Below are positions 17,830-26,587 of a stretch of 64,000 nt of DNA, in pieces. Position 1 is the stretch's first letter; each line of letters starts with the position of its first letter. The position numbers and the translations under genes are program-made. Source of the stretch: Microbispora oryzae (GTDB lineage: Bacteria > Actinomycetota > Actinomycetes > Streptosporangiales > Streptosporangiaceae); the NCBI RefSeq assembly GCF_017896165.1, contig NZ_JAFCNB010000010.1:186001-250000 (forward strand), in the 5' to 3' direction. The notes below the pieces were generated by a model that made no database searches, was not told the origin of the DNA, and was given only the letters and a program-made list of their open reading frames with translations.

Positions 17830-18963
17830 ATGAGGGTATGTGTCGGCACGATCGTTCATCACCCGGAGGACGCGCGCATCACCCATCGCCAGATCCGGGC
17901 GCTGCTCGACGCGGGGCACGAAGTGACGTTCGTCGCACCGTTCACCCACTGCAACGTCACACCGCAGCCGGGCATCCGGGCGATCGACGTGCCGCGGGCC
18001 GTCGGCCTGCGCAGGGGTAAGGCGATCAAGGCGGCGCACGCCGCCCTCCGCAGGGGCGTGAAGGACGCCGACCTGCTGCTCGTGCACGACATCGAGCTGC
18101 TGCTCGCCCTGCCGCGCCGCAGGCCGCCCACGGTCTGGGACGTCCACGAGGACACCGCCGGCGCCCTGGAGGCCAAGCCGTACCTGCCGGACTCGCTGCG
18201 CGGCGCGCTGCCGCCGCTGATCCGCGCCGTGGAGGGCCGGGCGGAGCGCAGGCTCCACCTGATCCTCGCGGAGGAGTCCTACCGCGAGCGCTTCACCGGC
18301 GATCACCCCGTGGTGCTCAACCACACCTACGTCCCGGAGACGCCACCCCCGCCGCCCGGCGCGAACCGCGTCGTCTACGTCGGTCACATCTCGGCGGCCC
18401 GCGGCGCGGTGGAGATGGTGGAGCTGGCCCGGCTGCTGCGCCCGCACGGCATCCGCCTCGACCTGATCGGCCCCGCCGACCGCGACGTCCGTCCGCTGCT
18501 GCGCGACGCCCAGCGGGAGGGCGTGCTCGACTGGTTCGGGTACGTGCCGAACCGGCACGCACTGCGCATGGCGGAGGGCGCGCTCGCGGGCCTGTCGCTG
18601 CTGCACGACGTGCCGAACTATCGGGAGTCGACGCCCACCAAGATCATCGAGTACATGGCCAGGGGGATCCCGGTCGTCACCACGCCGCTGCGGAAGGCGG
18701 TGTCACTGGTGGAGCGGGCCGGCTGCGGGATGGTCGTCCCCTTCGGGGAGACCGCCGAGGTCGTCGCGGCCACGGCCGAGGCCGTGCTGCGCCTGCGCGA
18801 CGACGGGGACGGGCGCGCCGCGATGGGCGCCCGCGGGTACGCCGAGGCGCTCGGCAACTACCACTGGCCGTCCGCCGCCCCGGACTTCGTCGCCCTGCTC
18901 GAAGGGTGGGCCCGCGCCCCGGAGGAGGTCGCCGTCCGCCGCGCCGGCGCCGTCACGGTCTAG
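17830..18963 (+). CDS. GT-B glycosyltransferase (GT4 type)
   Basis: The 377-residue protein begins MRVCVGTIVHHPEDARI. The N-terminal Rossmann half contains WDVHEDTAGALEAKPYLPD. The C-terminal half has RVVYVGHISAARGAVEMVELA (donor site) and STPTKIIEYMARGIPVVTT, the EX7E-like signature with its catalytic-region Glu. It probably transfers a hexose or related sugar onto a cell-surface glycan. No Shine-Dalgarno is visible. The ATG sits inside a small palindrome (CCCTC-TAT-GAGGG, 17824-17836), which may limit initiation. It follows the acyltransferase gene by 85 bp. After the stop, a short G-C hairpin (CGGGGG-ACCG-CCCCCG, 18965-18980) may act as a weak terminator. Confidence 0.87.
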   Translation: MRVCVGTIVHHPEDARITHRQIRALLDAGHEVTFVAPFTHCNVTPQPGIRAIDVPRAVGLRRGKAIKAAHAALRRGVKDADLLLVHDIELLLALPRRRPPTVWDVHEDTAGALEAKPYLPDSLRGALPPLIRAVEGRAERRLHLILAEESYRERFTGDHPVVLNHTYVPETPPPPPGANRVVYVGHISAARGAVEMVELARLLRPHGIRLDLIGPADRDVRPLLRDAQREGVLDWFGYVPNRHALRMAEGALAGLSLLHDVPNYRESTPTKIIEYMARGIPVVTTPLRKAVSLVERAGCGMVVPFGETAEVVAATAEAVLRLRDDGDGRAAMGARGYAEALGNYHWPSAAPDFVALLEGWARAPEEVAVRRAGAVTV

Positions 18964-19026
18964 CCGGGGGACCGCCCCCGCCGAGCGCCGCCGAACCGGA
19001 TGGGGCGATCCGCCATCTAAGGAACC

Positions 19027-22000
19027 ATGACGGCAGACGCCCTGCGCCCAGGGGACCCGGCGAGACTGGGCCGCTACCGGTTGGCGAGCAGGCTCGGCTC
19101 GGGCGGCCAGGGCGTCGTCTACGAGGGTTACGACGAGGCGGCCAACCGCGTGGCGGTCAAGGTCCTGCACGCCTACCTTTCCGGCGACTCTCCCCTGCGC
19201 CGCCGCTTCACCCGGGAGGTCGCCGCGGCGCGGCAGGTGGCGTCGTTCTGCACCGCCCGCATCCTGGATCACGATCTCGACGGCGAACGTCCCTACATCG
19301 TCACCGAGTTCGTCCCCGGTCCGAGCCTGCGCGCGGCGGTGCGGGAGGAGGCCCCCTTCTCGGGCGACCCGCTGCACCGGCTGGCGTTGGGCATGGCCAC
19401 CGCGCTGGCCGCCATCCACCAGGCGAACGTGGTGCACCGTGATCTGAAGCCGGAGAACGTGCTGCTGGGCCCCGACGGGCCACGAGTGATCGACTTCGGC
19501 ATCGCCAGGGCCGCCGGCCTGTCGCTGACCTCGATGGGAGAACTGGCCGGCACCCCGATGTACATGGCGCCCGAGCTGTTCTCGGGAGGACGCGCCGAGC
19601 CCGCGGCAGACGTGTTCGCCTGGGGCGCGGTCGTCCTGTTCGCCGCGACGGGACGCGACGCGTTCACCGCCCCGACGACGTTCGCCGTCATCAACCGCCT
19701 GCTCAACCACGACCCCGACCTCGATGTCCTGCCGGTAGGGCTGCGTGAGCTGGTCCGCGCCGGGCTGTCGAAGGACCCGGCCGCGCGTCCGGCCGCGCGG
19801 CATCTGCTGCTGGCGCTGCTCGGCGGCGGCGGGCGGGCGACGCTGGCCGAGGGCGCCCAGGCCGCCGCCGACGTGCGGCCGCCCGGCGGGCCGGCCGGCG
19901 AGCCGACGCTCGGCGCGGCGGCCGAGCAGTGCTACGCCGGGCTGCCGCCGTCCGAGCGCGAGGTGGCGCGCGATCTGCTGCTGCGGCTGGTGGACGTCCG
20001 CGACGGCGACGAGGCGCCTCGCACCGCCGCCCTGGAGGAGCTGATCGAGGTCCGGCACGCCGAGCAGGTGCTCGCCGCACTCGAGCAGGCCATGGTGATA
20101 CGCCGTCAGGGCGACACGGTCGCCATCCGCAACGCCGCCCTGCTGTACGCCTGGCCCAGGCTGCGGGAATGGGTGACCGGCGACCGCGACGCGCTCGGCC
20201 GTCACCGTGAGCTGGGCGAGGCCGCCCGGCGGTGGGCGCGGAACGGCCGCCGCCCGGAGGACCTTCTCCGCGGCACCGCCCTGCGTCAGGCGCTGGCATG
20301 GGCCGCCGCCACGCACCTGACCCTGAACACCACGGAGCGGACGTTCGTCGAGGCGAGCAGGAGCGGGTCGGTGCGGCAGATCAGGCGGCGCCGCCTGGTC
20401 ACCACGGGCCTTGGGGTCCTGCTCATCGCCTCGCTCACCGCCGGCGCCCTCGCCTGGCAGCAGTCGGCCAGGAGCGACGAGACCGGCAGGCGCCTGGCCG
20501 ATGAGCGGGCGAGAGCCACGGCGCGGCGGGTGGCGCTGCAGGCGGACGCGCTGCGCGGGACCGACCCGGTGAAGGCGATGCTGCTCAGCGTGGCCGCCTA
20601 CCGCGTCGCGCCGGTCCCCGAGGCCGGATCCGCGGTGCTGAGCTCGCTGACCCAGCAGGAGCGGTCGGTCTTCACGGATCCCGCCCCGGCCAACGAGGGA
20701 CGGGCGCTGAGCCCCGATGGGCGGACGCTGGTCAGTGCCGGCGCCGGCCGGGTGACCGCCTACGACGTGATGACCGGGCGGCGGATCACGACCTTCGGCG
20801 GGATCGGCGAAGCGCCCGTCACCGCAGCGCTGGGGCCTGACGGTGACACGCTGGCGCTCGCCCGGGGCAAGACGATGGAGCTGTGGAGCCTCCGGACCGG
20901 CAGGCGGCTGGGCGGGGGCCGGTGGGGGCCTGAGGAGATGAAGGGCGACGACGGCCGCCCGGACAGCGTGGAGTTCAGCCCCGGCGGGGGCTACATAGTC
21001 GTCCGGGACAACATCGGCGGGCCGTACTTCGCCCTGTGGAACGTGGCGCGGCGGGCGCTGGAGAAGCAGGACGTGACCCTGGGCGGAGCGCTGCTCGGAC
21101 CGGGCGACCGCTTCGGCGTCGTCGACGGAGCGCTGCGGACGTTCCCCGATGAGGGAAGACCGGCGGGCAGGCGGCTTCCGCGCGACCTGCCGGGGCCGGT
21201 CCTCGCCTTCAGCCCCGACGGCGCGCTGGCCGCCGTGCAGGGGACCACGACGAGGCTGTGGAACCTGTCCACCGGCAGGTGGGACCGGCGGGCCCTCCCC
21301 GGGCTGTCCACCGATGCCGTCTTCAGCGCCGACGGCCGCTTCCTGATCACTTTCGACGGCTCCGCGGACGGGCGCCTCACGTTGTGGCGGCTGGAGGACG
21401 CGGCCCCGATCCTCCGGCTCACCGTCGCCTCCGGGATCGTCGGATCTCCGCGGCTCGACTCCGGAAATCGCACGCTGAGCGTCCTGGACGACGCCGGACG
21501 GGTGACCGCCTACGACGTCGGCCGGCTGACCGGTCTCCGGCGCGTCCTGCCCGCCGATGCCCGGCAGACGCGGTTCACCGCCTCGGGAGACGCGGTGTTC
21601 GCCCTGACGGGCAACTCCGTGCGGAGCTGGTCGGTGCCCGGCTTCACGCGGACCGGGCGGTTCGACGTGGCCCGGAACGGGCTGATCATGCGGGTCGGCC
21701 CCGACGGGCGCACCGTGGTCACCCTCTCCCCTGACGACCTCGCGGGCCCCACGATCTGGGACGCGGCGTCCGGGCGCGAGCTGGGCGAGGTGCCCTTGAC
21801 CGAGGAGCACGACAGGGCGGACATGCGGATCAGCCCCGACGGCCGCCTGCTCGCCATCAGTCACGCCCTGCCCAACGACTATTACGGCCAGGGCAGCGTC
21901 GTCATCGTCGACCTGGCGCGGCGCAGGCAGGTGATGCGGTTCGGCGGCGTCGCGGGAGGCGCGCTGTCCTTCAGCTCCGACAGCAGGTTCCTCGTGACCG

Positions 22001-22557
22001 CCGACCAGGGAGGGACCGACGTCATCGACCTCGTCGCCCGCGAGGTGCTCCCCCATGCGCAGGGTCCCGGCACGCTCGCACGGAGGTGGATGACGCTCGC
22101 GCCGAAGGGCCCGCTGGGCGTCTCACCGTACGGGAACAGAGCGGTCGCCCTGTGGGACACCCGCACCTGGCGCACGACCGGTCAGGTGTTCAGCGTGCCG
22201 GGAGACGTGCTGGGCGCCACCTTCTCCCCCGACGGGCGCGTCCTGGCCGTCGCCCACGACACCAGAGTGACGCTGTTCGACACGGTCACGGGCCGCCGGC
22301 TCGGCGCCGCCTGGACCGTGACCACCGGCACGTCCGCTCCGCGTGGGACGGACGACCCAGCGCCCGCGCTCGCCTTCACGGCCGACGGCTCACTCCTCCG
22401 CGTGGTGGGGCACGACGGCGCGTTCCAGGAGCTGCCGGCCGACCCCGCGAAGGCCGTCTCCGCCGTGTGCGAGCGGGCGGGGCGCCCGCTCACCCGGGAC
22501 GAGTGGCGCGAGCACGTGGGACCGGACCTGAGCTACCAGAAGGTCTGCCCCGCTTGA
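19027..22557 (+). CDS. Ser/Thr protein kinase fused to a STAND-like linker, a membrane helix and a WD40-type propeller
   Basis: The protein has 1176 residues. The kinase domain (about 16-275) is complete: glycine loop GSGGQGVVYEG, Lys45 in VAVKVL, catalytic HRDLKPEN with Asp139, DFG with Asp156, and an activation segment ending GTPMYMAPE. Residues about 300-450 look like the C-terminal helical region seen in nSTAND1-WD40 proteins (LLYAWPRLREWVTGDRDALGRH, LRGTALRQALAWA). A hydrophobic helix follows (about 460-478), then about 620 residues of beta-propeller blades with repeated SPDGR units. Topology predicts a cytoplasmic kinase and an extracytoplasmic propeller, as in PknB-like sensors. The ligand and substrates are unknown. 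It lies alone, 63 bp after the GT-B gene. Confidence 0.88.
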   Translation: MTADALRPGDPARLGRYRLASRLGSGGQGVVYEGYDEAANRVAVKVLHAYLSGDSPLRRRFTREVAAARQVASFCTARILDHDLDGERPYIVTEFVPGPSLRAAVREEAPFSGDPLHRLALGMATALAAIHQANVVHRDLKPENVLLGPDGPRVIDFGIARAAGLSLTSMGELAGTPMYMAPELFSGGRAEPAADVFAWGAVVLFAATGRDAFTAPTTFAVINRLLNHDPDLDVLPVGLRELVRAGLSKDPAARPAARHLLLALLGGGGRATLAEGAQAAADVRPPGGPAGEPTLGAAAEQCYAGLPPSEREVARDLLLRLVDVRDGDEAPRTAALEELIEVRHAEQVLAALEQAMVIRRQGDTVAIRNAALLYAWPRLREWVTGDRDALGRHRELGEAARRWARNGRRPEDLLRGTALRQALAWAAATHLTLNTTERTFVEASRSGSVRQIRRRRLVTTGLGVLLIASLTAGALAWQQSARSDETGRRLADERARATARRVALQADALRGTDPVKAMLLSVAAYRVAPVPEAGSAVLSSLTQQERSVFTDPAPANEGRALSPDGRTLVSAGAGRVTAYDVMTGRRITTFGGIGEAPVTAALGPDGDTLALARGKTMELWSLRTGRRLGGGRWGPEEMKGDDGRPDSVEFSPGGGYIVVRDNIGGPYFALWNVARRALEKQDVTLGGALLGPGDRFGVVDGALRTFPDEGRPAGRRLPRDLPGPVLAFSPDGALAAVQGTTTRLWNLSTGRWDRRALPGLSTDAVFSADGRFLITFDGSADGRLTLWRLEDAAPILRLTVASGIVGSPRLDSGNRTLSVLDDAGRVTAYDVGRLTGLRRVLPADARQTRFTASGDAVFALTGNSVRSWSVPGFTRTGRFDVARNGLIMRVGPDGRTVVTLSPDDLAGPTIWDAASGRELGEVPLTEEHDRADMRISPDGRLLAISHALPNDYYGQGSVVIVDLARRRQVMRFGGVAGGALSFSSDSRFLVTADQGGTDVIDLVAREVLPHAQGPGTLARRWMTLAPKGPLGVSPYGNRAVALWDTRTWRTTGQVFSVPGDVLGATFSPDGRVLAVAHDTRVTLFDTVTGRRLGAAWTVTTGTSAPRGTDDPAPALAFTADGSLLRVVGHDGAFQELPADPAKAVSAVCERAGRPLTRDEWREHVGPDLSYQKVCPA

Positions 22558-22611
22558 TTCTTCGGGGTTCCGCTCACGATCTTCTTGAGTGCCGGCAGTG
22601 AGGACGTCACC

Positions 22612-22668
22612 TTTGAGACTCCTTTGAGGTTGCTGTTGCTGCAACAGCAACCTCAAAGGAGTCTCAAA
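22612..22668. repeat. Perfect 57-bp palindrome (28-bp arms, 1-base centre)
   Basis: The left arm (22612-22639, starting TTTGAGACTCC and ending GCTGTTGC) is the exact reverse complement of the right arm (22641-22668), with a single T at 22640 between them. It lies in the gap after the kinase stop and 118 bp before the acetoacetate-decarboxylase-like gene. Its arms are below 50 percent GC in a region above 70 percent. There is no T-run after it, so it is not a canonical terminator, although it would form a very stable RNA hairpin. Confidence 0.95.
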
Positions 22669-22785
22669 CGCCACCATCGCAACGCGCCCGGTTCCTCGGC
22701 CGTGTCGCCGGCGGGAGGCGGCGGTGGCGCAACCTTGCCGCCGGTACGGCTGTCGCCCCGGCCCCCGGCTTGCTGTACTGGAGAC

Positions 22786-23529
22786 ATGGCAAGCCATCAC
22801 ATCCACGGACGCCGGATCGACATGCCGGTGGAGGTCCGCGACGCGTCGATGTGCGGGGCCCTCTATCTGGTCCGGGCCGACGCGGCCCGGGCGGTCCTCG
22901 CGTACTCGGGGATGGACGTCGTCGAGGTGCTGCCCGGCAAGGCGGTCTGCGTGCTGGTGTTCGTCCGCTACCACGACTCCGACCTCGACGCGTACGACGA
23001 GTTCGGCGTGGTCTTCCTCGTCCGGCGGCACGGCACCGGCCCGGCGCCGCGCCGGGGGCCGCTGGCCGCGCTGCGCGACCTGCGGGCCGCCGGCGGCGGC
23101 GCGTTCATCCACTGGCTTCCGGTGAACCAGGGATTCACGATGGAGGCCGGGCGGAGCATCTGGGGATTTCCGAAGGAGCTGGCCGACCTCGATCTGCGCC
23201 TGGGATCGGCGTACAAGCGGTGCATCCTGCGCAGGGACGGGCGGCTGGTCGTCGATCTGCTGATCCGGCCGGGCATGCCGCTGGGCTGGCCGCCGTTCTC
23301 CGGCGGCCCCACCCCCGACGCGTACGCCCACCGGGACGGGGTCACCCGGCGGATCCCGTGGCGGGCCCGCCCGCGGGCCGTGCGCTGGCGGCCGGGCGGG
23401 GCGCTGATCCGGCTGGGCAACCATCCGATCGCGAAGGAGCTGAGCGAGCTCGGGCTGCCCAAGCGCGCCCTGCTGACCGTGTCGGCGGGGCGGCTGTCGA
23501 TGTCCTTCGCGGAGCCCGAGAGCGCGTGA
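22786..23529 (+). CDS. Acetoacetate decarboxylase (ADC) family protein
   Basis: The 247-residue protein starts at ATG 22786, preceded by GGAGA. It has the ADC-family core: AVLVFVRYHDSDL-like strands, FIHWLPVNQGFTMEAGRSIWGFPKELADLDL, and the conserved GFPKE Lys (about residue 130) that forms the Schiff base in true decarboxylases. The C-terminal PWRARPRAVRWRPGGALIRLG and PIAKELSELGLPKRAL are typical of the actinobacterial subfamily, whose real substrate is not established. It could be a decarboxylase, or an aldolase-dehydratase as some family members are. It stands alone and is convergent with the GT2 gene at 23629. Confidence 0.75.
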   Translation: MASHHIHGRRIDMPVEVRDASMCGALYLVRADAARAVLAYSGMDVVEVLPGKAVCVLVFVRYHDSDLDAYDEFGVVFLVRRHGTGPAPRRGPLAALRDLRAAGGGAFIHWLPVNQGFTMEAGRSIWGFPKELADLDLRLGSAYKRCILRRDGRLVVDLLIRPGMPLGWPPFSGGPTPDAYAHRDGVTRRIPWRARPRAVRWRPGGALIRLGNHPIAKELSELGLPKRALLTVSAGRLSMSFAEPESA

Positions 23530-23628
23530 GGGGGCCCGCCGCGGCCCGGGGGCCGGAGGGTCGCCGGATGAGCGTGCGGGTGAGGGTGCCGCTCGTGCCG
23601 GCTTCCGGTCCGATCCGTCCAGCGGAGG

Positions 23629-24510
23629 TCAGACGATCGGCGGGCGCCCGAGGCGGAGCATGCGCCAGGCGGTCCGCCAGGCCATCGGGCGGCGCTCGCC
23701 GGCCGGCTCGCGCAGTCCTTCGAGGAAACCCTGGAACCACGCCTTGACCGCGGGGGCCGAACGCTCCCTGGCGAGCGTGAGCACGACCCAGTTGAGCAGG
23801 TAGAGCGCGGCCAGCGGCCAGGGCAGGTTGCGTCTGGCCAGCCACACCCGGTTGCGGGCGTTGAGCCGGTAGAAGCTGGTGTGCCGGGTCGGCAGCACCA
23901 GCGGGTGGTACATGACCGTCTCGGCGTCGTACTCGATACGGTAGCCCTCGCCGAGCAGCCGCCAGGCCAGGTCGGTCTCCTCATGGGCGTAGAAGAACCG
24001 CTCGGGCAGCCCGCCGACCTGGAGGAACGCCGACTTCCTGATGGCGCAGGCGCCGCCGAGGAAGGTGGTCACGGGCGAGGAGCGCTCGGGGTCTCCGGCG
24101 CGCAGCCGCGGCACGTGCCGCCGCTGGACCGAACCGCCCTCGGGATCCATCACCCGGAACGAGATGACGGCCAGGTCGGGCTCGTGGGCGAACCGCTCCC
24201 GCACGTGGGCCGCGACCTTGGAGTTGGCGTACCAGCCGTCGTCGTCCAGGAAGAGGACGACGTCGCCGGAGCACTCCTGCACGCCCCGGTTGCGGCCCTC
24301 CGGGATGCCGGTGTTGTGCGACAGCCGGACGGTCTTGATCGCGGCCGTGCTGCCCGGGGGCGGCTGGGACGTGATCCTCGGGACGTCGGCGCCGTTGCCG
24401 ACGATCACCACCTCGATGTCGCCGTCGGTCTGCGTCAACGCGGACTCGACGGCCCGATCGAGCTCGGCGATCCTGTTGCCCATCGTGAGGATCACGCATG
24501 AAATCTTCAC
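23629..24510 (-). CDS. GT2 family glycosyltransferase
   Basis: The 293-residue protein starts from GTG at 24510 with N-terminus MKISCVILTMGNRIAELDRAV. It has a GT-A fold with the metal-binding DDD in DVVLFLDDDGWYAN (about 93-106), the acceptor-loop GGACAIRKSAFLQVGGLPERFF (about 150-170) and the catalytic-base EETDLAWRL motif. It is of the rhamnosyl/galactofuranosyl-type GT2 group that extends cell-wall glycans, with no N-terminal membrane helix and a short hydrophobic patch near 235-255. It is the most distal gene of the minus-strand phosphopolyol operon, 199 bp after the CDP-alcohol phosphatidyltransferase. It may glycosylate the polymer made there. Confidence 0.85.
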   Translation of the reverse strand: MKISCVILTMGNRIAELDRAVESALTQTDGDIEVVIVGNGADVPRITSQPPPGSTAAIKTVRLSHNTGIPEGRNRGVQECSGDVVLFLDDDGWYANSKVAAHVRERFAHEPDLAVISFRVMDPEGGSVQRRHVPRLRAGDPERSSPVTTFLGGACAIRKSAFLQVGGLPERFFYAHEETDLAWRLLGEGYRIEYDAETVMYHPLVLPTRHTSFYRLNARNRVWLARRNLPWPLAALYLLNWVVLTLARERSAPAVKAWFQGFLEGLREPAGERRPMAWRTAWRMLRLGRPPIV

Positions 24511-24709
24511 CGCGTCATCGCCCTTGACCTGGGGCGTACTCCACACGATTTCATGATCACCGAGTCTGTGCGGCCGGGCAATCCGGGCTCTGCCTGGTTT
24601 ACTGCGCAACAAGGGTATCGGAACTGCCAAGGAACCCCCACCAAATGGCATATGTACGAGCTTCCCTCATAGTGCCCAGGACCGGACAAACCAACACGAG
24701 GGCGCGGGG

Positions 24710-25468
24710 TCACGACAGCCGCCGGGACGCCAGGATGCTCACCAGGTGCAGCACGAGCTGGACGACCGCGACGACCGCGCAGGCCACGACCAGCACGCGG
24801 GTCGCGGAGAACAACGGGTCGAGCAGCGCGGCGACCACCACGATCAGCGACAACTCGACGGCCTGGATGAGCCGGTGGAACCGCAGCGCGCCGACGACCC
24901 TGCGGGCCAGCGCGACGCGCGAGGAGGTGAACTGCGCCGCCGACGTCTCGGTGGCCGCCACCATCCCGGCCCGGGCTCGCGCCACGTCGACCAGGTCGGT
25001 CTCCGACTTGATCAGGATTGCGCCCAGCGCCGCGGCGAAGCCGAGGACGGTGTACCAGTCGGGCAGCGTCTCCGACGCCCGGAACCCGAGCCCGATGAGC
25101 AGCGCGGCCTCGGCGAAGTAGTGACCCACCCGGTCGAGGTAGACGCCGGTGATGGACGTGCGGCCGGTCCAGCGGGCCAGCTCGCCGTCCGAACAGTCGA
25201 GCAGCAGGTAGATCTGGATCAGCAGCGCCGCGCCCAGCGCCGCCCAGATGCCGGGCAGCGCCAGGACGGCGCCCGCCCCGACCCCGCACACGATCATCAG
25301 GCCGGTGACCTGGTTGGGGCTGATCGGCGTCTTGGCCAGCAGCCAGGTGCCGTAGATGGACAACCGCCGCATGTACAGCAGGCCGGCCCAGTGTTCACCG
25401 CTGCGGCGGTCCATGGTGGTCTGCGGCTGGGCGACCGCGCGAAGCTCAGCGACCGACGGCGTGGACAT
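24710..25468 (-). CDS. CDP-alcohol phosphatidyltransferase with variant active site
   Basis: The protein has 252 residues from the ATG at 25468, whose start region overlaps the end of the upstream dehydrogenase gene by 23 bp. It contains the family signature DxxDGxxARx8GxxxDxxxD as D91-D94-G95-A98-R99-G108-D112, but the last Asp is His116 (DRVGHY). Five to six membrane helices surround it. Such enzymes displace CMP from a CDP-alcohol with a second alcohol or phospho-alcohol. With a glycerol-1-phosphate dehydrogenase and a nucleotidyltransferase immediately upstream, the substrates may be a CDP-activated polyol and sn-glycerol-1-phosphate; this is inference. The altered final Asp, usually assigned as the catalytic base, is noteworthy. 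Confidence 0.82.
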   Translation of the reverse strand: MSTPSVAELRAVAQPQTTMDRRSGEHWAGLLYMRRLSIYGTWLLAKTPISPNQVTGLMIVCGVGAGAVLALPGIWAALGAALLIQIYLLLDCSDGELARWTGRTSITGVYLDRVGHYFAEAALLIGLGFRASETLPDWYTVLGFAAALGAILIKSETDLVDVARARAGMVAATETSAAQFTSSRVALARRVVGALRFHRLIQAVELSLIVVVAALLDPLFSATRVLVVACAVVAVVQLVLHLVSILASRRLS

Positions 25469-26504
25469 AGTCCTCAACTCTCGCCCGGACCTCGGGCTCG
25501 GAGAGCCGGAGGTGCTCAAGGATGGTGTAGCGGCCCGGCCGGGTGCTCGGTGCGAGCATCACGGCCTCGGTGAACTGGTCGTTCGTGAGCCCGACGTCGC
25601 CGGGGACGACCGGCAGGCCGTGCCGCCGCAGGCAACCGGCCACCTGGTCGAGCCTGCGGGAGTCCTCCCTCAGGAAGAAACAGAACGCCGCACCGACACC
25701 GGCGAGCTCGCCGTGGTTCGACGTGCCGGGGAAAAGCTGATCCACGGCATGAAGGATCTCATGATCGCCGCCACTCGAAGGACGGCTTGACCCTGCGATG
25801 ACCATCGACATGCCCGAGAGGATCAGCGCCTCGGCCAGGACGGTGAGGAACGCGTCGGACTCGATCGAGTCAGGCCGTCCCAGTAGAGCCTCCGCCGCGG
25901 TCCTGGACATGGACACCGCGAGCCCGTCGATCGGCTCGCCGCGCTCGGCGTTGCCGAGCTGCCAGTCCTCGATGGCGGACAGGTTGCTGATCACGTCGCC
26001 CACGCCCGCCCGCACCAGCGACTGGGGGGCGTCATGGACGAAGTCGAGGTCGACCATGATGGCCAGCGGCATGGGCACGCCGAACGAGCCCTTGCCGCCC
26101 TCGTAGACGAGCGAGGCGACCGGCGAGCAGATGCCGTCATGGGACAGGTTCGTGGCGACGGCGACCATCGGGATGCCCGCCAGCGACGCGGCGTACTTGG
26201 TGGCGTCGATGGTCTTGCCGCCACCGACGCCGACCACCGCCTCGAACGCGCCCTTGCGCAGGTCGGCGCCGAGGGAAACGGCGGCCTCGACCGTGCCGTC
26301 GGGCACCCGGAAGATCTTCGCCTCACACAGCGAGGGGCTGATGATCTCGGTGATCCGGTCGCCCTGGCTCGCGCCCACCGCCACCGCGACCCGGCCGGAC
26401 GTGGCGACCCGGCTGTCGGCGAGCAGCGTGCCGAGCTGCGCGACCGCGCCCCGCCTGACCTCCATCGTGAGGGGGGCGGGGAGCATCCTTGCCAAAATCG
26501 GCAT
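25446..26504 (-). CDS. sn-Glycerol-1-phosphate dehydrogenase-like, iron/zinc-containing alcohol dehydrogenase family
   Basis: The 352-residue protein has an excellent ribosome-binding site (GAGGAGG). The NAD(P)-binding GVGGGKTIDATKYAA (about 92-106) is followed by NLSHDGICSP (about 118-127), which matches the SHDGI(A/S)SP stretch I associate with archaeal G1P dehydrogenases. VGDVISNLSAIEDW gives the metal-binding Asp, and two metal-binding His appear in GGDHEILHAVD and SNHGELAGVG. The expected reaction is reduction of dihydroxyacetone phosphate to sn-glycerol-1-phosphate, the enantiomer not used in bacterial phospholipids. Bacterial AraM/EgsA homologues exist, but this one looks more archaeal. 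It lies between a nucleotidyltransferase and a CDP-alcohol phosphatidyltransferase. Confidence 0.82.
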   Translation of the reverse strand: MPILARMLPAPLTMEVRRGAVAQLGTLLADSRVATSGRVAVAVGASQGDRITEIISPSLCEAKIFRVPDGTVEAAVSLGADLRKGAFEAVVGVGGGKTIDATKYAASLAGIPMVAVATNLSHDGICSPVASLVYEGGKGSFGVPMPLAIMVDLDFVHDAPQSLVRAGVGDVISNLSAIEDWQLGNAERGEPIDGLAVSMSRTAAEALLGRPDSIESDAFLTVLAEALILSGMSMVIAGSSRPSSGGDHEILHAVDQLFPGTSNHGELAGVGAAFCFFLREDSRRLDQVAGCLRRHGLPVVPGDVGLTNDQFTEAVMLAPSTRPGRYTILEHLRLSEPEVRARVEDYVHAVGR

Positions 26505-26587
26505 GAGACCTCCTCAGGCGGCCAGAGGCGGGGCGGTGCGCCCGCGAGCGCCGGGGATGGGGGATGTGAGCACGGGCTCGACGCTGC

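Noticed and set aside
2286-18963. Whole glycan region considered as a secondary-metabolite cluster
   Set aside because: There is no polyketide, peptide-synthetase, terpene or lanthipeptide core enzyme. LCP, flippase-like and GT-C proteins point to cell-surface glycan assembly.
18703-22056. Long antisense open frame of 1117 codons opposite the kinase gene
   Set aside because: It is an artefact of high GC. The encoded sequence is rich in Arg, Gly, Ala and Pro with no domain, while the plus strand has a complete kinase and propeller.
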